Assembly: GCF_030812255.1 (NCBI RefSeq)
Contig: NZ_JAUSSH010000022.1
Span: 1 to 55,862, forward strand
DNA: 55,862 bases
Source of the DNA: Paeniglutamicibacter psychrophenolicus
GTDB lineage: Bacteria > Actinomycetota > Actinomycetes > Actinomycetales > Micrococcaceae
Reading direction: 5' to 3'
Below, in pieces: positions 8,844-18,700 of this stretch. Numbering within the stretch: the stretch's first letter is position 1; the number at the start of each line of letters is the position of its first letter. The notes under the pieces were generated by a model. The model saw only the letters and a list, made by a program, of their open reading frames with translations. It was not told where the DNA came from and made no database searches. The position numbers were made by a program, and so were the translations under genes.

Positions 8844-10517
8844 ATGAACAATTTCTCAATTCGTTCCGTAATGCACCGCTTAGGAGCGAAGAGCATAATT
8901 GAACGTTCCTTGGGAGCGGACGTCTACCGGGCGCTGCGGGCGAGGGGGCTTAGGACCGAGAGAAGGGTCAATCGTCTGCAAGCCAAGGTGACACAGCGAA
9001 TCGTTAACTTAGGCCAAAACGTTGCGGGGGAGGACATCGTCCGCAGAAACGGTGTCTCCTGGGTTGTAGTGCGCCAGATGACTCTTCCCCAAGCCATTGA
9101 GGCAAACTACCGTCTGGTTACTGACGCTCTCGACTCTATGAGTCTCTCCTGGTGGTTGATTGACAGCACCCCGACTCGGAATGCCGTGGTCGGGGTGCCC
9201 GAAGACTCGAGAGAACTCGTCTTACGTGCGTTGTCTGCCCTGGGCTCCAATGCCCCGGTATATACGGGGGTGATAAGCGCGCCCGTCGTTCTTCGACACA
9301 TCACCAATGCCGCGGCGGCGAACGAACTAAAGACTGCCGAAGTGATCAGCGTATTGATGCCCAAGATAGTTGGCGATTCGCCGCTTCGGTTTGGCATCGA
9401 AACTGCTTGCCAAATTGAATTCTGGCAGTTTGACGAGACAGGCCAAGCTATGGCTCCTCGGGAAAACCGTGCATCTCGCGTGCTTTCACAGCAGGACTTT
9501 GCCCTCGTGAATGACGACGCCATGGTTTCAAATGTGCAGATTCCAAATGTACTGAAAAAGCGGATGCTGGACGATGTGAGTTTTCCCGTCGATGCTGTCT
9601 ACACTTGGGTTGACGGTGAAGACCCTGAGTGGATTGATTCCAAACAGCGGGCGGAAGCGGAGATCTCTGGGGTTGAGTACCATGGCGAAGCCAATCATGT
9701 GGCGCGCTTTCGGTCCCGAGACGAACTCAAATACTCTTTGCGTTCGCTGGAGATGTACGCACCCTGGTTTAGGCACATATACATTGTCACGGCAGGGCAG
9801 GTCCCAGAATGGTTGAACACGGATCACCCGAAGGTCAAACTCATTGATCATCAGCACATCTATCCGGATTCCACATATCTGCCAACGTTCAACAGCAATT
9901 CCATCATCTCGCGGCTCCATCACATTGAAGGGCTTAGTGAGCACTACGTCTACATAAATGACGATGTGTTTTTTGGCAGGCCTCTGGCGAAGGACCGGTT
10001 CTTTTTGCCGAGTGGAATTGCGAAGGTGTCACCGTCCAGAAATCGGCGTCCGTTCGGATCCCCAACTGCCCATGACGAACCACACTTGAATCTGACCCGC
10101 AACATGAGGACCTTACTCGAGAAGGAATTTGGTGTGACGATTTCGCGGGCCATCAAGCACACCCCACATCCCCAGCTGCGGAGCGTCCATTTTGAAATGG
10201 AAGCCAAATTCGCAGACGCCTATGAACGGACGTGGTCGAGCCGCTTTCGCCACCACCAAGACATTGTGGCGGATCAACTCCACCATTATTATGCCCAGAT
10301 TGTTGGGAAAGCCGTGCCCACAAACTTGCGATACAACTACATCAATATCCTCGATGACCAGTATCGGGGAACCATGGAAAACACGCTCCGGCTACGTCAC
10401 CGAGACACTTTCTGCATCAACGATGCGCCAGTGGATGGGGCCGCGCCGATCCCCGACGAAGAAGTCAACAACTTCTTGGAAAATTACTTTCCCGTGAAGT
10501 CAACTTTTGAAAAATAG
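8844..10517 (+). CDS. Stealth-family sugar-phosphate transferase 2
   Basis: This is the second Stealth protein of the island, 557 residues. CR1 is VDAVYTWVDGEDPEW near residue 250, CR2 is SRDELKYSLRSLEMY with HIYIVTAGQVPEWLN and YINDDVFFG, CR3 is IKHTPHPQLRSVHFEM, and CR4 surrounds RDTFCINDAP near residue 520. The region before CR1 is about 250 residues, longer than in the first Stealth protein, and is not recognised. The ATG is preceded by AAAGGG with suitable spacing. The leader ends in cttatgtaaagg, which recurs almost unchanged before the next gene at 10580. By family it transfers a hexose-1-phosphate; donor and polymer are unknown. Confidence 0.88.
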   Translation: MNNFSIRSVMHRLGAKSIIERSLGADVYRALRARGLRTERRVNRLQAKVTQRIVNLGQNVAGEDIVRRNGVSWVVVRQMTLPQAIEANYRLVTDALDSMSLSWWLIDSTPTRNAVVGVPEDSRELVLRALSALGSNAPVYTGVISAPVVLRHITNAAAANELKTAEVISVLMPKIVGDSPLRFGIETACQIEFWQFDETGQAMAPRENRASRVLSQQDFALVNDDAMVSNVQIPNVLKKRMLDDVSFPVDAVYTWVDGEDPEWIDSKQRAEAEISGVEYHGEANHVARFRSRDELKYSLRSLEMYAPWFRHIYIVTAGQVPEWLNTDHPKVKLIDHQHIYPDSTYLPTFNSNSIISRLHHIEGLSEHYVYINDDVFFGRPLAKDRFFLPSGIAKVSPSRNRRPFGSPTAHDEPHLNLTRNMRTLLEKEFGVTISRAIKHTPHPQLRSVHFEMEAKFADAYERTWSSRFRHHQDIVADQLHHYYAQIVGKAVPTNLRYNYINILDDQYRGTMENTLRLRHRDTFCINDAPVDGAAPIPDEEVNNFLENYFPVKSTFEK

Positions 10518-10579
10518 AAATATGTTTCGATTCATTGCAAGAAACAGACATTTGTTGAACTTATGTAAAGGATTGTTGT

Positions 10580-12190
10580 ATGCGTAGTTTATTGAGGTCG
10601 CTGGCGAGGGTTCAGACGTCGAGAAAAGTCGGCCACGTAGAACGGTATGAAAAGCAGGGGATCGATGGACGCATCAGATTGCCCAAGGGTGTAGAGCCAC
10701 CTGTCTATGTTGAGCTGTTCATCAATGAAACGCTGGTACTTAAGGCGCCGGTGGTTCCGAACGGACACGATTCTGGAACCTTCAAGATAGGTGTATACGA
10801 TGTTTGGCGTTTTGCTAAACGTACCGACCGCGTATCGGTGAGGTACGCAGGCCATTCCTTGGTGATGCCAAATGGCGAGCTATTTAGCCACCCGGCCAAA
10901 GATGGTAAAGAAAACGAAGTAGCGCTCAAGAGAAGGCTTGCGTCAGGCCAGGCGTTCGACTTAGACGGCAAGGTTACGCATCTCCCTAAAGACTTGGATC
11001 ATACCTGGCAAGATGGCGTGCTCTCGCTTTATCAAGTAGTAGATCGCGTCATACAAGAAGTTACAGGTTCCAAATCGTTCATTTATAGCGGCACGCTGCT
11101 CGGTTATGTGCGGAACAACGGCTTCATTCCTCATGACAAGGATATGGACTGCGCGTATGTCAGCAAGGAGGGTTCCCCATCCGAAGTGGCAAGCGAATTT
11201 GCTGCACTTGGCGAGGCCCTCATTGCGGCTGGATATCAAGTGACTCCGAAAGCCTCCTGCATCTCGGTGAGGGAATCGACCGGCTCTAAAGTCATGGTTG
11301 ATATTGCGCATCTCTTTGTGAAGGCAGACGGCTGCATCGGATTCCCCTTTGGGACTGTTGGGATGGAAGCTGTGCCGCCACAAGACTTCGAGCCTGTGGG
11401 AACGGGTCAACTGAGTGGATTCAGCGTTGGGATCCCCGCGAGCCCGACGGCTGTCGTAGCGCACGTTTATGGTGAGGGATGGGGAACTCCCGATCCGGAT
11501 TTCAAATGGTCTGAGCGGAGGCAGCGGCGCGACGCACAAGCCCTGCTTTCTTATGCCCAGCGTTCACGAATTGCCATGGATGACTTTTATTCGCGTCCGG
11601 CGGACCAAACACCGTCGACGTTTGCGCATTGGTTGGTGGGCTCAGGTCTGGTGCCAAAATTTGCTCGGGTCGTGGATATAGGGTGCGGTAACGGACGTGA
11701 TTTGTTCCACTTGCAAGGGCTTGCCACCGAAGTCGTAGGCCTTGATCGGAGTGACTATGCAGTCCGCGCTGCACAAACGCGTGTTCACTCAGCAAGCGAG
11801 ATTTTCGTTGAGCGAGGCGACGCTCTGGTGCCGGGCACCATCGGCGCACTGGCCACGAAGGACCGCAGTGAAGCGCAAGGTCGTGTGCTGTACTACCACC
11901 GCTTCTTCCTCAACGGACTAACCGCTTCGGAAGAGGACGTCCTCTTCGCTGAACTTGCTGCTTCATGTACGCCCGGCGATTACGTTGCATTCGAGCATCG
12001 GACGGATCAGGACAAAGACCTAAAGAAGGCACTGTTTCGGTCATACCGGCGATTTGTCTCCCCGGCTGAGACCGTTGCATCCCTCGAAGCGCACGGGATG
12101 GCTATCGTTCACTGCGAAGCGGACCGCGGGCTTGCGTCATACGGACGCGAAGACCCACATGTTGTGAGGATCATCGCAAAACGGGTCTGA
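10580..12190 (+). CDS. LicD-like phosphotransferase fused to a SAM methyltransferase
   Basis: A 536-residue two-domain protein. Residues about 165-310 form a LicD-type (fukutin-related nucleotidyltransferase-fold) domain: SGTLLGYVRNNGFIPHDKD with the metal-binding DKDMD at 186-190. LicD proteins attach phosphocholine or similar groups to wall polymers. Residues about 360-536 form a class I SAM-dependent methyltransferase: motif I VVDIGCGNGRD at 364-374, then VVGLDRSDYAVRAA. The first 130 residues are unrecognised and rich in beta-type sequence. The natural reading is that one protein adds and methylates a phospho-substituent, or modifies a polymer end. The ATG at 10580 has AAAGG about eight bases upstream. 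It is the last gene of the island before the housekeeping block, 42 bases after the Stealth gene counted to the leader repeat, so probably co-transcribed with it. Confidence 0.8.
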   Translation: MRSLLRSLARVQTSRKVGHVERYEKQGIDGRIRLPKGVEPPVYVELFINETLVLKAPVVPNGHDSGTFKIGVYDVWRFAKRTDRVSVRYAGHSLVMPNGELFSHPAKDGKENEVALKRRLASGQAFDLDGKVTHLPKDLDHTWQDGVLSLYQVVDRVIQEVTGSKSFIYSGTLLGYVRNNGFIPHDKDMDCAYVSKEGSPSEVASEFAALGEALIAAGYQVTPKASCISVRESTGSKVMVDIAHLFVKADGCIGFPFGTVGMEAVPPQDFEPVGTGQLSGFSVGIPASPTAVVAHVYGEGWGTPDPDFKWSERRQRRDAQALLSYAQRSRIAMDDFYSRPADQTPSTFAHWLVGSGLVPKFARVVDIGCGNGRDLFHLQGLATEVVGLDRSDYAVRAAQTRVHSASEIFVERGDALVPGTIGALATKDRSEAQGRVLYYHRFFLNGLTASEEDVLFAELAASCTPGDYVAFEHRTDQDKDLKKALFRSYRRFVSPAETVASLEAHGMAIVHCEADRGLASYGREDPHVVRIIAKRV

Positions 12191-12214
12191 CACCCCGTCG
12201 TTGGGGGGCCCCGT

Positions 12215-12244
12215 TTGGGATCTCATGTTCGATCAGGCTAAGAT
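12215..12244 (+). promoter_or_regulatory. Candidate sigma-A promoter for the DUF177-rpmF-rnc-mutM operon
   Basis: TTGGGA (12215-12220) and TAAGAT (12239-12244) are separated by 18 bases. A start of transcription near 12251 would give a leader of about 26 bases carrying AGGAG at 12267-12271. Confidence 0.5.
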
Positions 12245-12276
12245 GTAATGTCGGTCTATGTTCTACAGGAGTCATC

Positions 12277-12897
12277 ATTAGCGAAAAGCGTTCAGATCGT
12301 TCGTCGTCACACGGCATCGATCGCAGTTCGCCCTTGGTTTTTCTAACCAAGGATCTCGGGCGCAGCCCGGGAAACATGACGACCCTTGATGAGGTGGTCG
12401 CCGCACCGGCTGAAATCGGTGTTGCACTCATCGGAGTCCGTGAAGGGTCAGAGATTGACCTTGATCTGAGATTCGAAGCCGTGCATGAGGGTATTCTGGT
12501 TTCCGGAATCGCCACCGTCGAAATCGACGGTGAATGCGGCCGGTGCTTGGAAGCTATCGCGTATGACTTCGATGCCGACATTCAAGAACTTTTCTACTAC
12601 GAGGGCTTACACGAGTTCACCGAAGAAGAAGAGCTTGACCAGTACCAGGTTGTAGATGATCGCATCGATCTCGAACCTGTGCTCCGGAATGCAGTGGTGA
12701 CCGCGCTGCCGTTCCAACCGGTATGCCGGGAAGACTGTGCAGGGCTTTGCTCCGAATGTGGAAAAAGCCTGAATGAGGATCCTGAGCATCACCATGAGGT
12801 CTTGGATCCTCGTTGGGCAGCGCTTGCCGGGCTGACCGACATCGTCGCAGAGGACGCGACACAGAGTACACATTCAGTCGAGAGAGAAGAGAAGTAG
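12277..12897 (+). CDS. YceD/DUF177 family protein
   Basis: This protein belongs to the DUF177 (YceD) family, almost always encoded just before rpmF and thought to act in 23S rRNA maturation or ribosome assembly. The core reads [19 protein letters not shown] and a C-terminal cysteine cluster [16 protein letters not shown] that could bind a metal. The start is odd. The first conventional start in frame is TTG at 12334 (187 residues), but it has no ribosome-binding site. The frame is open upstream, and a good AGGAG at 12267-12271 sits five bases before ATT at 12277, giving 206 residues beginning with [10 protein letters not shown]. No ATG, GTG or TTG lies between the AGGAG and 12334. I therefore give 12277 as the likelier start. 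The stop is followed after two bases by rpmF. Confidence 0.85.
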   Translation: MSEKRSDRSSSHGIDRSSPLVFLTKDLGRSPGNMTTLDEVVAAPAEIGVALIGVREGSEIDLDLRFEAVHEGILVSGIATVEIDGECGRCLEAIAYDFDADIQELFYYEGLHEFTEEEELDQYQVVDDRIDLEPVLRNAVVTALPFQPVCREDCAGLCSECGKSLNEDPEHHHEVLDPRWAALAGLTDIVAEDATQSTHSVEREEK

Positions 12898-12899
12898 CC

Positions 12900-13103
12900 G
12901 TGGCTGTCCCGAAGAGGAAGATGTCCCGCTCAAACACTCGCGCCCGTCGCGCCCAGTGGAAGGCAACCGCGCCTACCCTGGTGAAGACCATGGAAAATGG
13001 TCGCGTCACCTACAGCCTGCCGCACCAGGCAAAGGTTGTCACGGATTCCGCAGGCACCGAGCTGTTCCTTGAATACAAGGGTCGCAAGGTCGCAGACGCG
13101 TAA
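12900..13103 (+). CDS. rpmF: 50S ribosomal protein L32
   Basis: A 67-residue basic protein of the large ribosomal subunit: [20 protein letters not shown] at the N-terminus is the L32 signature. The cysteine pairs of zinc-binding L32 are absent, so this is the C-minus type. The GTG start lies two bases after the stop of the DUF177 gene, and rnc begins nine bases after its stop, so the three are one operon. Confidence 0.95.
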   Translation: MAVPKRKMSRSNTRARRAQWKATAPTLVKTMENGRVTYSLPHQAKVVTDSAGTELFLEYKGRKVADA

Positions 13104-13112
13104 GTCTGTCTG

Positions 13113-13814
13113 ATGCCTTCAACAGAAGAGCTTTTGAAGCGTCTCGGGGTCGATATTGACCCCGAGACGCTTCGTCTTGCCCTCACACACCGTTCTTACG
13201 CCTACGAGCATGGCGGCATTCCCACCAACGAACGCCTCGAGTTCCTGGGGGATTCGGTCCTCGGCTATGCCGTCACCGACCATCTCTACAAGAACTACCC
13301 GGATCTGCCCGAAGGCGATCTGGCCAAGCGACGCTCAGCAGTGGTCAGCACCCGTGCCCTGGCGGGCATAGCCCGTTCCCTAGGCGTGGGGGAGTTCATC
13401 CTCCTGGGCCAAGGCGAGATTCTGACCAATGGCAAGGACAAGTCGTCCATACTTGCCGACACCATGGAATCCCTTATCGGCGCCACGTTCCTGAACCACG
13501 GCATTGAAGTTGCCCGGCAAATGGTCATGCGCCTGATCCTGCCGCTGCTGCACGACGTGGACGTCTTGGGCGCCGGCACCGACTGGAAGACTGCCATCCA
13601 AGAGATTGCCGCAGCCAAAAAGCTGGGCAACATCGAGTACCGGGTCACAGGTTCCGGCCCTGACCACCAACGCACGTACCAAGCAGTGCTGCACATCGGC
13701 GGAACTGCCTACGGCGCCGGAACCGGACCTTCAAAGAAGGAAGCCGAACAGGAATCCGCAGCAGTGTCGTGGAAGATGGTTCGCCCACATGACGATTCCG
13801 CCGAAGCCAAATAG
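13113..13814 (+). CDS. rnc: Ribonuclease III
   Basis: RNase III cleaves double-stranded RNA, including pre-rRNA. The 233-residue protein shows the catalytic signature NERLEFLGDSVLGY near residues 38-51, a second acidic site around DTMESLIGA, and a C-terminal double-stranded RNA-binding domain (from about residue 155, ending with GPSKKEAEQESAA). The length is normal for the family. The ATG is close after rpmF and mutM follows four bases downstream. A perfect 16-bp hairpin lies within its own early coding region (13136-13173) and could be a self-cleavage target. Confidence 0.95.
   Translation: MPSTEELLKRLGVDIDPETLRLALTHRSYAYEHGGIPTNERLEFLGDSVLGYAVTDHLYKNYPDLPEGDLAKRRSAVVSTRALAGIARSLGVGEFILLGQGEILTNGKDKSSILADTMESLIGATFLNHGIEVARQMVMRLILPLLHDVDVLGAGTDWKTAIQEIAAAKKLGNIEYRVTGSGPDHQRTYQAVLHIGGTAYGAGTGPSKKEAEQESAAVSWKMVRPHDDSAEAK
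13136..13173 (+). promoter_or_regulatory. Perfect hairpin inside the start of rnc
   Basis: 13136-13151 and 13158-13173 are perfect inverted repeats of 16 bases around a six-base loop, within codons 9-20 of rnc. An RNA stem of this length is the kind of substrate RNase III cuts, and RNase III self-regulation by cleaving its own message is known in Escherichia coli and Streptomyces. A role here is inferred. Confidence 0.6.
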
Positions 13815-13817
13815 GCA

Positions 13818-14735
13818 ATGCCAGAGCTGCCTGAAGTAGAGGTGGTGCGGCGCGGCCTGGATGACTGGGTTGTTGGCCGCACCATCGAATCGGTCCAGGT
13901 CGTCGATCCACGCTCCGTTCGACGACACGTGGATGGTCCATCCGACTTCGCCGCGAGCCTCACCCACGCACGCATCGCAGCTGCCGTGCGCCGTGGTAAG
14001 TTCCTCTGGATGCCGTTGGACGGCTTGTCCATCCCCAGTGCCTTGGTGGCACATCTGGGCATGAGCGGACAGCTTCTGGTGGAGGAACCCGCCGCGCCGG
14101 ATGAAAAGCATCTCAAGGTGCGCCTCGAACTCTCTGGAGAGCCCAACAAACCCGGCCAGTTGCGTTTCATTGACCAAAGGATCTTTGGTGGCATGTTTCT
14201 CTCGCCCATGGTGCAAACCGGTGACCAATTCCCCGGTGGAGTGGGGTCCGAGGATCCTTTTATCCCGGAGGCTGCCGCGCACATCGCTCGGGATGTGCTG
14301 GACCCGGCGTCCACTCCCGAAACGCTCCATCAAGCCCTGCGCAAGAAAAACACACAGCTCAAGCGGGCCATACTCGACCAGCAAGTGATCTCCGGTGTCG
14401 GCAACATCTACGCCGACGAGGCGCTGTGGGCCGCCAAGCTCCATGGGCTGCGCTCCACGGCCACGATCCGCCGCCCGGACGTTGCCCGGCTTCATGCCGC
14501 CCTTGTAGACGTCATGGGCAGGGCCCTGGACGCGGGCGGGACCAGCTTCGATGCCCTCTACGTCAATGTCAACGGAGCTTCCGGATATTTTGACAGGTCT
14601 TTGAATGCCTACGGTCGTGAAGGCAAGCAGTGCTTGCGCTGTGCCGAGCAGGACCTTGTCTCGCTGATTCGTCGCGATCCGTTCATGGGTCGATCTTCCT
14701 ACAGCTGCCCTCGGTGCCAGCGCAAACCCCGCTAG
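13818..14735 (+). CDS. mutM: Formamidopyrimidine-DNA glycosylase
   Basis: Fpg/MutM excises 8-oxoguanine and ring-opened purines and nicks the abasic site. The 305-residue protein starts [13 protein letters not shown] with the catalytic proline and glutamate directly after the initiator methionine. It has the H2TH region ([19 protein letters not shown]) and ends in the zinc finger CLRCAEQ...[11 protein letters not shown]. All key residues seem present. It starts four bases after rnc and ends the operon; the next gene is convergent. Confidence 0.95.
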   Translation: MPELPEVEVVRRGLDDWVVGRTIESVQVVDPRSVRRHVDGPSDFAASLTHARIAAAVRRGKFLWMPLDGLSIPSALVAHLGMSGQLLVEEPAAPDEKHLKVRLELSGEPNKPGQLRFIDQRIFGGMFLSPMVQTGDQFPGGVGSEDPFIPEAAAHIARDVLDPASTPETLHQALRKKNTQLKRAILDQQVISGVGNIYADEALWAAKLHGLRSTATIRRPDVARLHAALVDVMGRALDAGGTSFDALYVNVNGASGYFDRSLNAYGREGKQCLRCAEQDLVSLIRRDPFMGRSSYSCPRCQRKPR

Positions 14736-14761
14736 ACTAACCGCCCAGCGGGGCTGAATCT

Positions 14762-15619
14762 CTACCGACCCCTGATCTCGGAGACAACCTCGTCGTTGAA
14801 CGGTGTCCACGCCTCGACGGCCCACGGACCGAACGGCTTGTCCGTCAACGTCACGCACGCGGCGTCCAACGCCGGGTCTACCCACAGGAAGGTCCCGGCC
14901 TGGCCGAAGTGTCCATAGGTCTCAGGTGAATTGAGCAGCCCGGTCCAGTGCGGGGACTTCTCGGAACGTATTTCGAATCCCAGGCCCCAGGTATTGTCAG
15001 TTTGGCGCCCGTATCCGGGCAGGATCCCGGGAAGGCCCGGGAACACCACATGAGTGGCTTGGGAATGGGTTTGTACGTCCAGGAGCGTGGGACTGTGCAA
15101 TTCGGTTGCGAATTGGACCAGGTCGCCCAATGTGGAGGTTCCGTCCGCCGCGGCACTGCCGTCCAGTGACGTTGAATCCATACCCAGGGGTTGCAGGACC
15201 GCCTCACCCAAGTAGTCGGCGAAGCTCATTTCCGTGGCCTGTTCCAGGGTCTCTGCAAGCACCTCAAAGCCGACATTCGAATACAATCTCCGAGCACCGG
15301 GGGAAAAGCGCACCTTGCGTTCGGCAAAGTCGTAGCCGGAGGTGTGTGCCAAGAGATGCTTGACAGTGGACCCCTCGGGGCCGGCCGGGGTGTCAAGCTC
15401 AAAGGCACCCTCTTCCAAGGCCACCAGGAACGCATAGGAACTGAGCAACTTGGTGACCGAGGCCAGCGCAAAGCGACGATCCGCATCGCCATGCGATCCC
15501 AAGACCGTTCCGTCCGCGGCGACAATGGCGGAGGCCGCGTGTGTCGAAGGCCATGAATCGATGGCCAAAAGACTCTTCAAGGGGTCTGCTCCTAGCATTC
15601 GTGATGAAAATACCTGCAT
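14762..15619 (-). CDS. Serine hydrolase, class C beta-lactamase-like
   Basis: A 285-residue member of the beta-lactamase/esterase family (PF00144). The catalytic serine-lysine pair is in SVTK near residue 54 and the tyrosine motif is YSN near residue 114. HTSGYDF fits the family. No signal peptide is visible, so it is probably cytoplasmic, perhaps an esterase or peptidase. It is convergent with mutM and divergent from smc, with about 100 bases between the starts. A second ATG at 15598 (starting MLGADPLKSL) is an equally possible start. Substrate unknown. Confidence 0.85.
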   Translation of the reverse strand: MQVFSSRMLGADPLKSLLAIDSWPSTHAASAIVAADGTVLGSHGDADRRFALASVTKLLSSYAFLVALEEGAFELDTPAGPEGSTVKHLLAHTSGYDFAERKVRFSPGARRLYSNVGFEVLAETLEQATEMSFADYLGEAVLQPLGMDSTSLDGSAAADGTSTLGDLVQFATELHSPTLLDVQTHSQATHVVFPGLPGILPGYGRQTDNTWGLGFEIRSEKSPHWTGLLNSPETYGHFGQAGTFLWVDPALDAACVTLTDKPFGPWAVEAWTPFNDEVVSEIRGR

Positions 15620-15716
15620 GCCGGGCTTGACCTACGCCATCGAGTCGGAGCGACTCGATAGGATGGAAGGCAGCCCACCGACCACTTTAGCCACCAAAAA
15701 CCCAGGACGCCCCAAC

Positions 15717-18700
15717 GTGCATTTGAAAACACTCACCGTTCGCGGATTCAAGTCGTTCGCCTCGGCGACGACCTTTGAATTCGAACCGGGTGTCACCGCA
15801 GTGGTGGGGCCCAACGGTTCGGGCAAATCAAACGTTGTTGACGCCTTGGCCTGGGTCATGGGGGAGCAGGGTGCCAAGACCCTGCGCGGCGGCAAGATGG
15901 AAGACGTCATCTTCGCCGGGACCTCCGGCCGGGCGCCCTTGGGGCGCGCCCACGTTTCGCTGACCATCGACAACAGCGATGGCGCGCTTCCTATTGAGTA
16001 CGCCGAAGTCACGATCTCGAGGACGCTGTTCCGGGCAGGCGGCTCCGAGTACGCCATCAACGGCAATTCCTGCCGCCTGCTGGACATCCAGGAACTCCTG
16101 TCTGATTCCGGCCTGGGCCGCGAAATGCACGTCATCGTCGGCCAGGGGCAGTTGGACCGGATCCTGCATGCCACACCCGAGGACCGCCGCGGTTTCATCG
16201 AGGAAGCCGCCGGCGTGCTCAAGCACCGGCGACGCAAGGAAAAGACCGTACGCAAACTCGACGCCATGCAGGGGAACCTGAACCGGCTCGAGGACCTCAC
16301 TGGTGAAATCCGCCGCCAGCTCACCCCATTGGGAAAACAAGCCAAGATTGCCCGCCGCGCGCAGGCCGTCCAATTCGATGTTCGCGATGCGAAGTCGCGA
16401 CTCATGGCCGATGACCTGGTAGCCCTGCGAGCGGCCCTTGAAAAAGACGTCGCTGATGAGGCCAGCCAGCGAGCTGCCCAGCAGGTGGTCCAGGGACGGC
16501 TCGAGGAATCCAGGGCCGAATTGACCCGTCTGGAGGTGGCCGCCGCACATGCCACCCCGGCACTGAACAAGGCCCGGGACCTCTGGTTCGGGCTGACGTC
16601 CACCCGAGAGCGCTTCAGGTCCCTGGGTGCCTTGTCAGCCGAACGCTCCCGCCTGCTGGGTACCGACGGCCCCGAATTTGACCCAACCCGCGATCCCGAC
16701 AGGTTGGAGTCGCAGGCCGAGCGCCTCGGCGACGAACTCGAGGAATTGGAAGAAAACCTGGAGATGCGCCAGGAACTTCTGGAAGAAGCACTTGAGGCCA
16801 AGACGGAGGCCGAGGAAGCCGCCCACGCGGAGCAACAGCGATTGACCAACGAATTGCGCACGGCCGCTGACCGCCGCGAAGGATTGGCGCGGCTGGCCGG
16901 ACAGATCGGTGCATCCCGCAGCAAGGCCGAAGCCACAGAGGGGGAACTGGACCGCCTGAGGCAGTCCCTGACGGGCTGGGCCGAGCGCCGAGAAGGAACC
17001 GCGAACGAGTTTGCCGCCCTCGAACAACAGGCAGCCTCCGTCCAAAGCGGCGAAGAGGACCTCGACACAGCCTACGAGAATGCAGCCGACCGCCACGAGG
17101 CCCTGGTGGCCAAGATGGATGCCCAGCGGGCGGCCGAGCAGGAACTTGCCACCACGCTGGGTGCCTTGCGAGGAAGACTGGAGGCGCTGCGCATGGGGGC
17201 AGTCCGCAAGGATGCCTCCGAAGAAATCCTTGCCGGTGGGCACGAAGGTTTGATGGGTCGTCTTTCGCAATACCTTGAGGTCGAAAACGGCTATGAAGTC
17301 GCCGTTGCCGCTGCCTTGGGTCCGGTTGCCGAAGCCATTGCCGTGGAGGAACTTGACCACGCGTTGGCAATCCTTGGGGACCTGCGGGAAACCGACGGCG
17401 GCCGGGTGCACTTGGTCAACGGCAACCTGGATGCAGCAACACGGCCCAATGCCGCAGCTACCCTTGGAAAGCACGTCCTTGAGGTCATCGGAACCCCCGA
17501 GGCGCTGGCTGGAACGCTTTCGCACCTGCTTCACTCCACGGTGGTCGTGGCCGACCTATCCGAAGCCCGGCACCTGCTGGAGAACGACCCACATTTGAGG
17601 GCCGTGACACTGGCCGGAGACCTCCTTACCTCGGGCACCGCCAGCGGCGGGACCACAGCCGCCCCCTCATTGATTGAACAGAACGCCGCCATCAGTGAAA
17701 CCGAGGCCGAGCTGTCAGTGGTTGACGAGAAGCTCGTAGCCATGCGCCTCGAAGCCGCCGAGCTCACCGCCCAGCTCATGGCGGCGGAGGAAGCCGCGGA
17801 TGCGGCGCTGAGCCGGCTGCACGATTCCGATGCCAGGATCTCCGCCGTGGCCCAGCGCATGGAACATCTTGGTTCCTTGCTGCGCCAGGGCCACGGTGAG
17901 CGTGAACGCCTCGAACAACAGATCGCAGTGGCGCAGGAAAAGCTCGAAGTGGAGCAGGAAAAACTCGCCGAACTTATCGAACGCCTGGACATGGCCCAGG
18001 AAACACCTGAGGACCACGAACCCGAAACGGACCAACGCGACGAGCTTGCTGCGGCCGCCTCCGCGGCGCGGCAGAAGGAACTCGAAGCCCGGCTGGCCCT
18101 GCGCAGTGCGGAGGAACGCGCCAACGCACTTCGTGGCCGCGTCGAGTCGCTGAAGCGGGCGGCTCAGACCGAACGCCGGGCACGTGCCGAGGCACAGCGC
18201 CGCGCCGAGATTCGCCGAAGCCAGGCATCAGCTGCCCGAAAAGTCTCGGCCAAGGTCCAGCGCGTCATTTCGTTCATGGATGTGTCGATCGAGCTTGCCG
18301 ACAGGGAACGCGAGCAGCTCCAGCAGCGGCGCGAAGAACTGGAATCAGAGTTATCGGTGGTTCGCGCGCGGGTGAACAAGCTGGGCCACGAATTGGCCGA
18401 ACTGACCAATTCGGTGCACCGCGATGAAATGGCTCGCGCCGAACAGCGCCTGCGGATCGAGACGCTCGAGAACCGGTCCATTGAGGAACTCGGGCTCACG
18501 AGTGAACACCTCGTTGAAAACTTTGGGCCACATTTGCCGGTGCCACAGCCACCCCCCGAAGACGACAAATGGGCAGCCCTTCGCCAGGAAGTCGACGACG
18601 AGGGCAACTCGGTTCCTGAGGGAATTGCCTTTGACCGTGCCGAGCAGGAAAAACGGTTGAAGAAAGCCGAAAGGGACCTTGAGGCCTTGGGTCGGGTCAA

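Noticed and set aside
13731-14885. A 384-residue minus-strand frame across mutM
   Set aside because: Shadow of mutM; no family likeness.
15450-15716. N-terminal extension of smc
   Set aside because: It lies antisense to the serine hydrolase and precedes the conserved SMC N-terminus; GTG 15717 gives the usual length.
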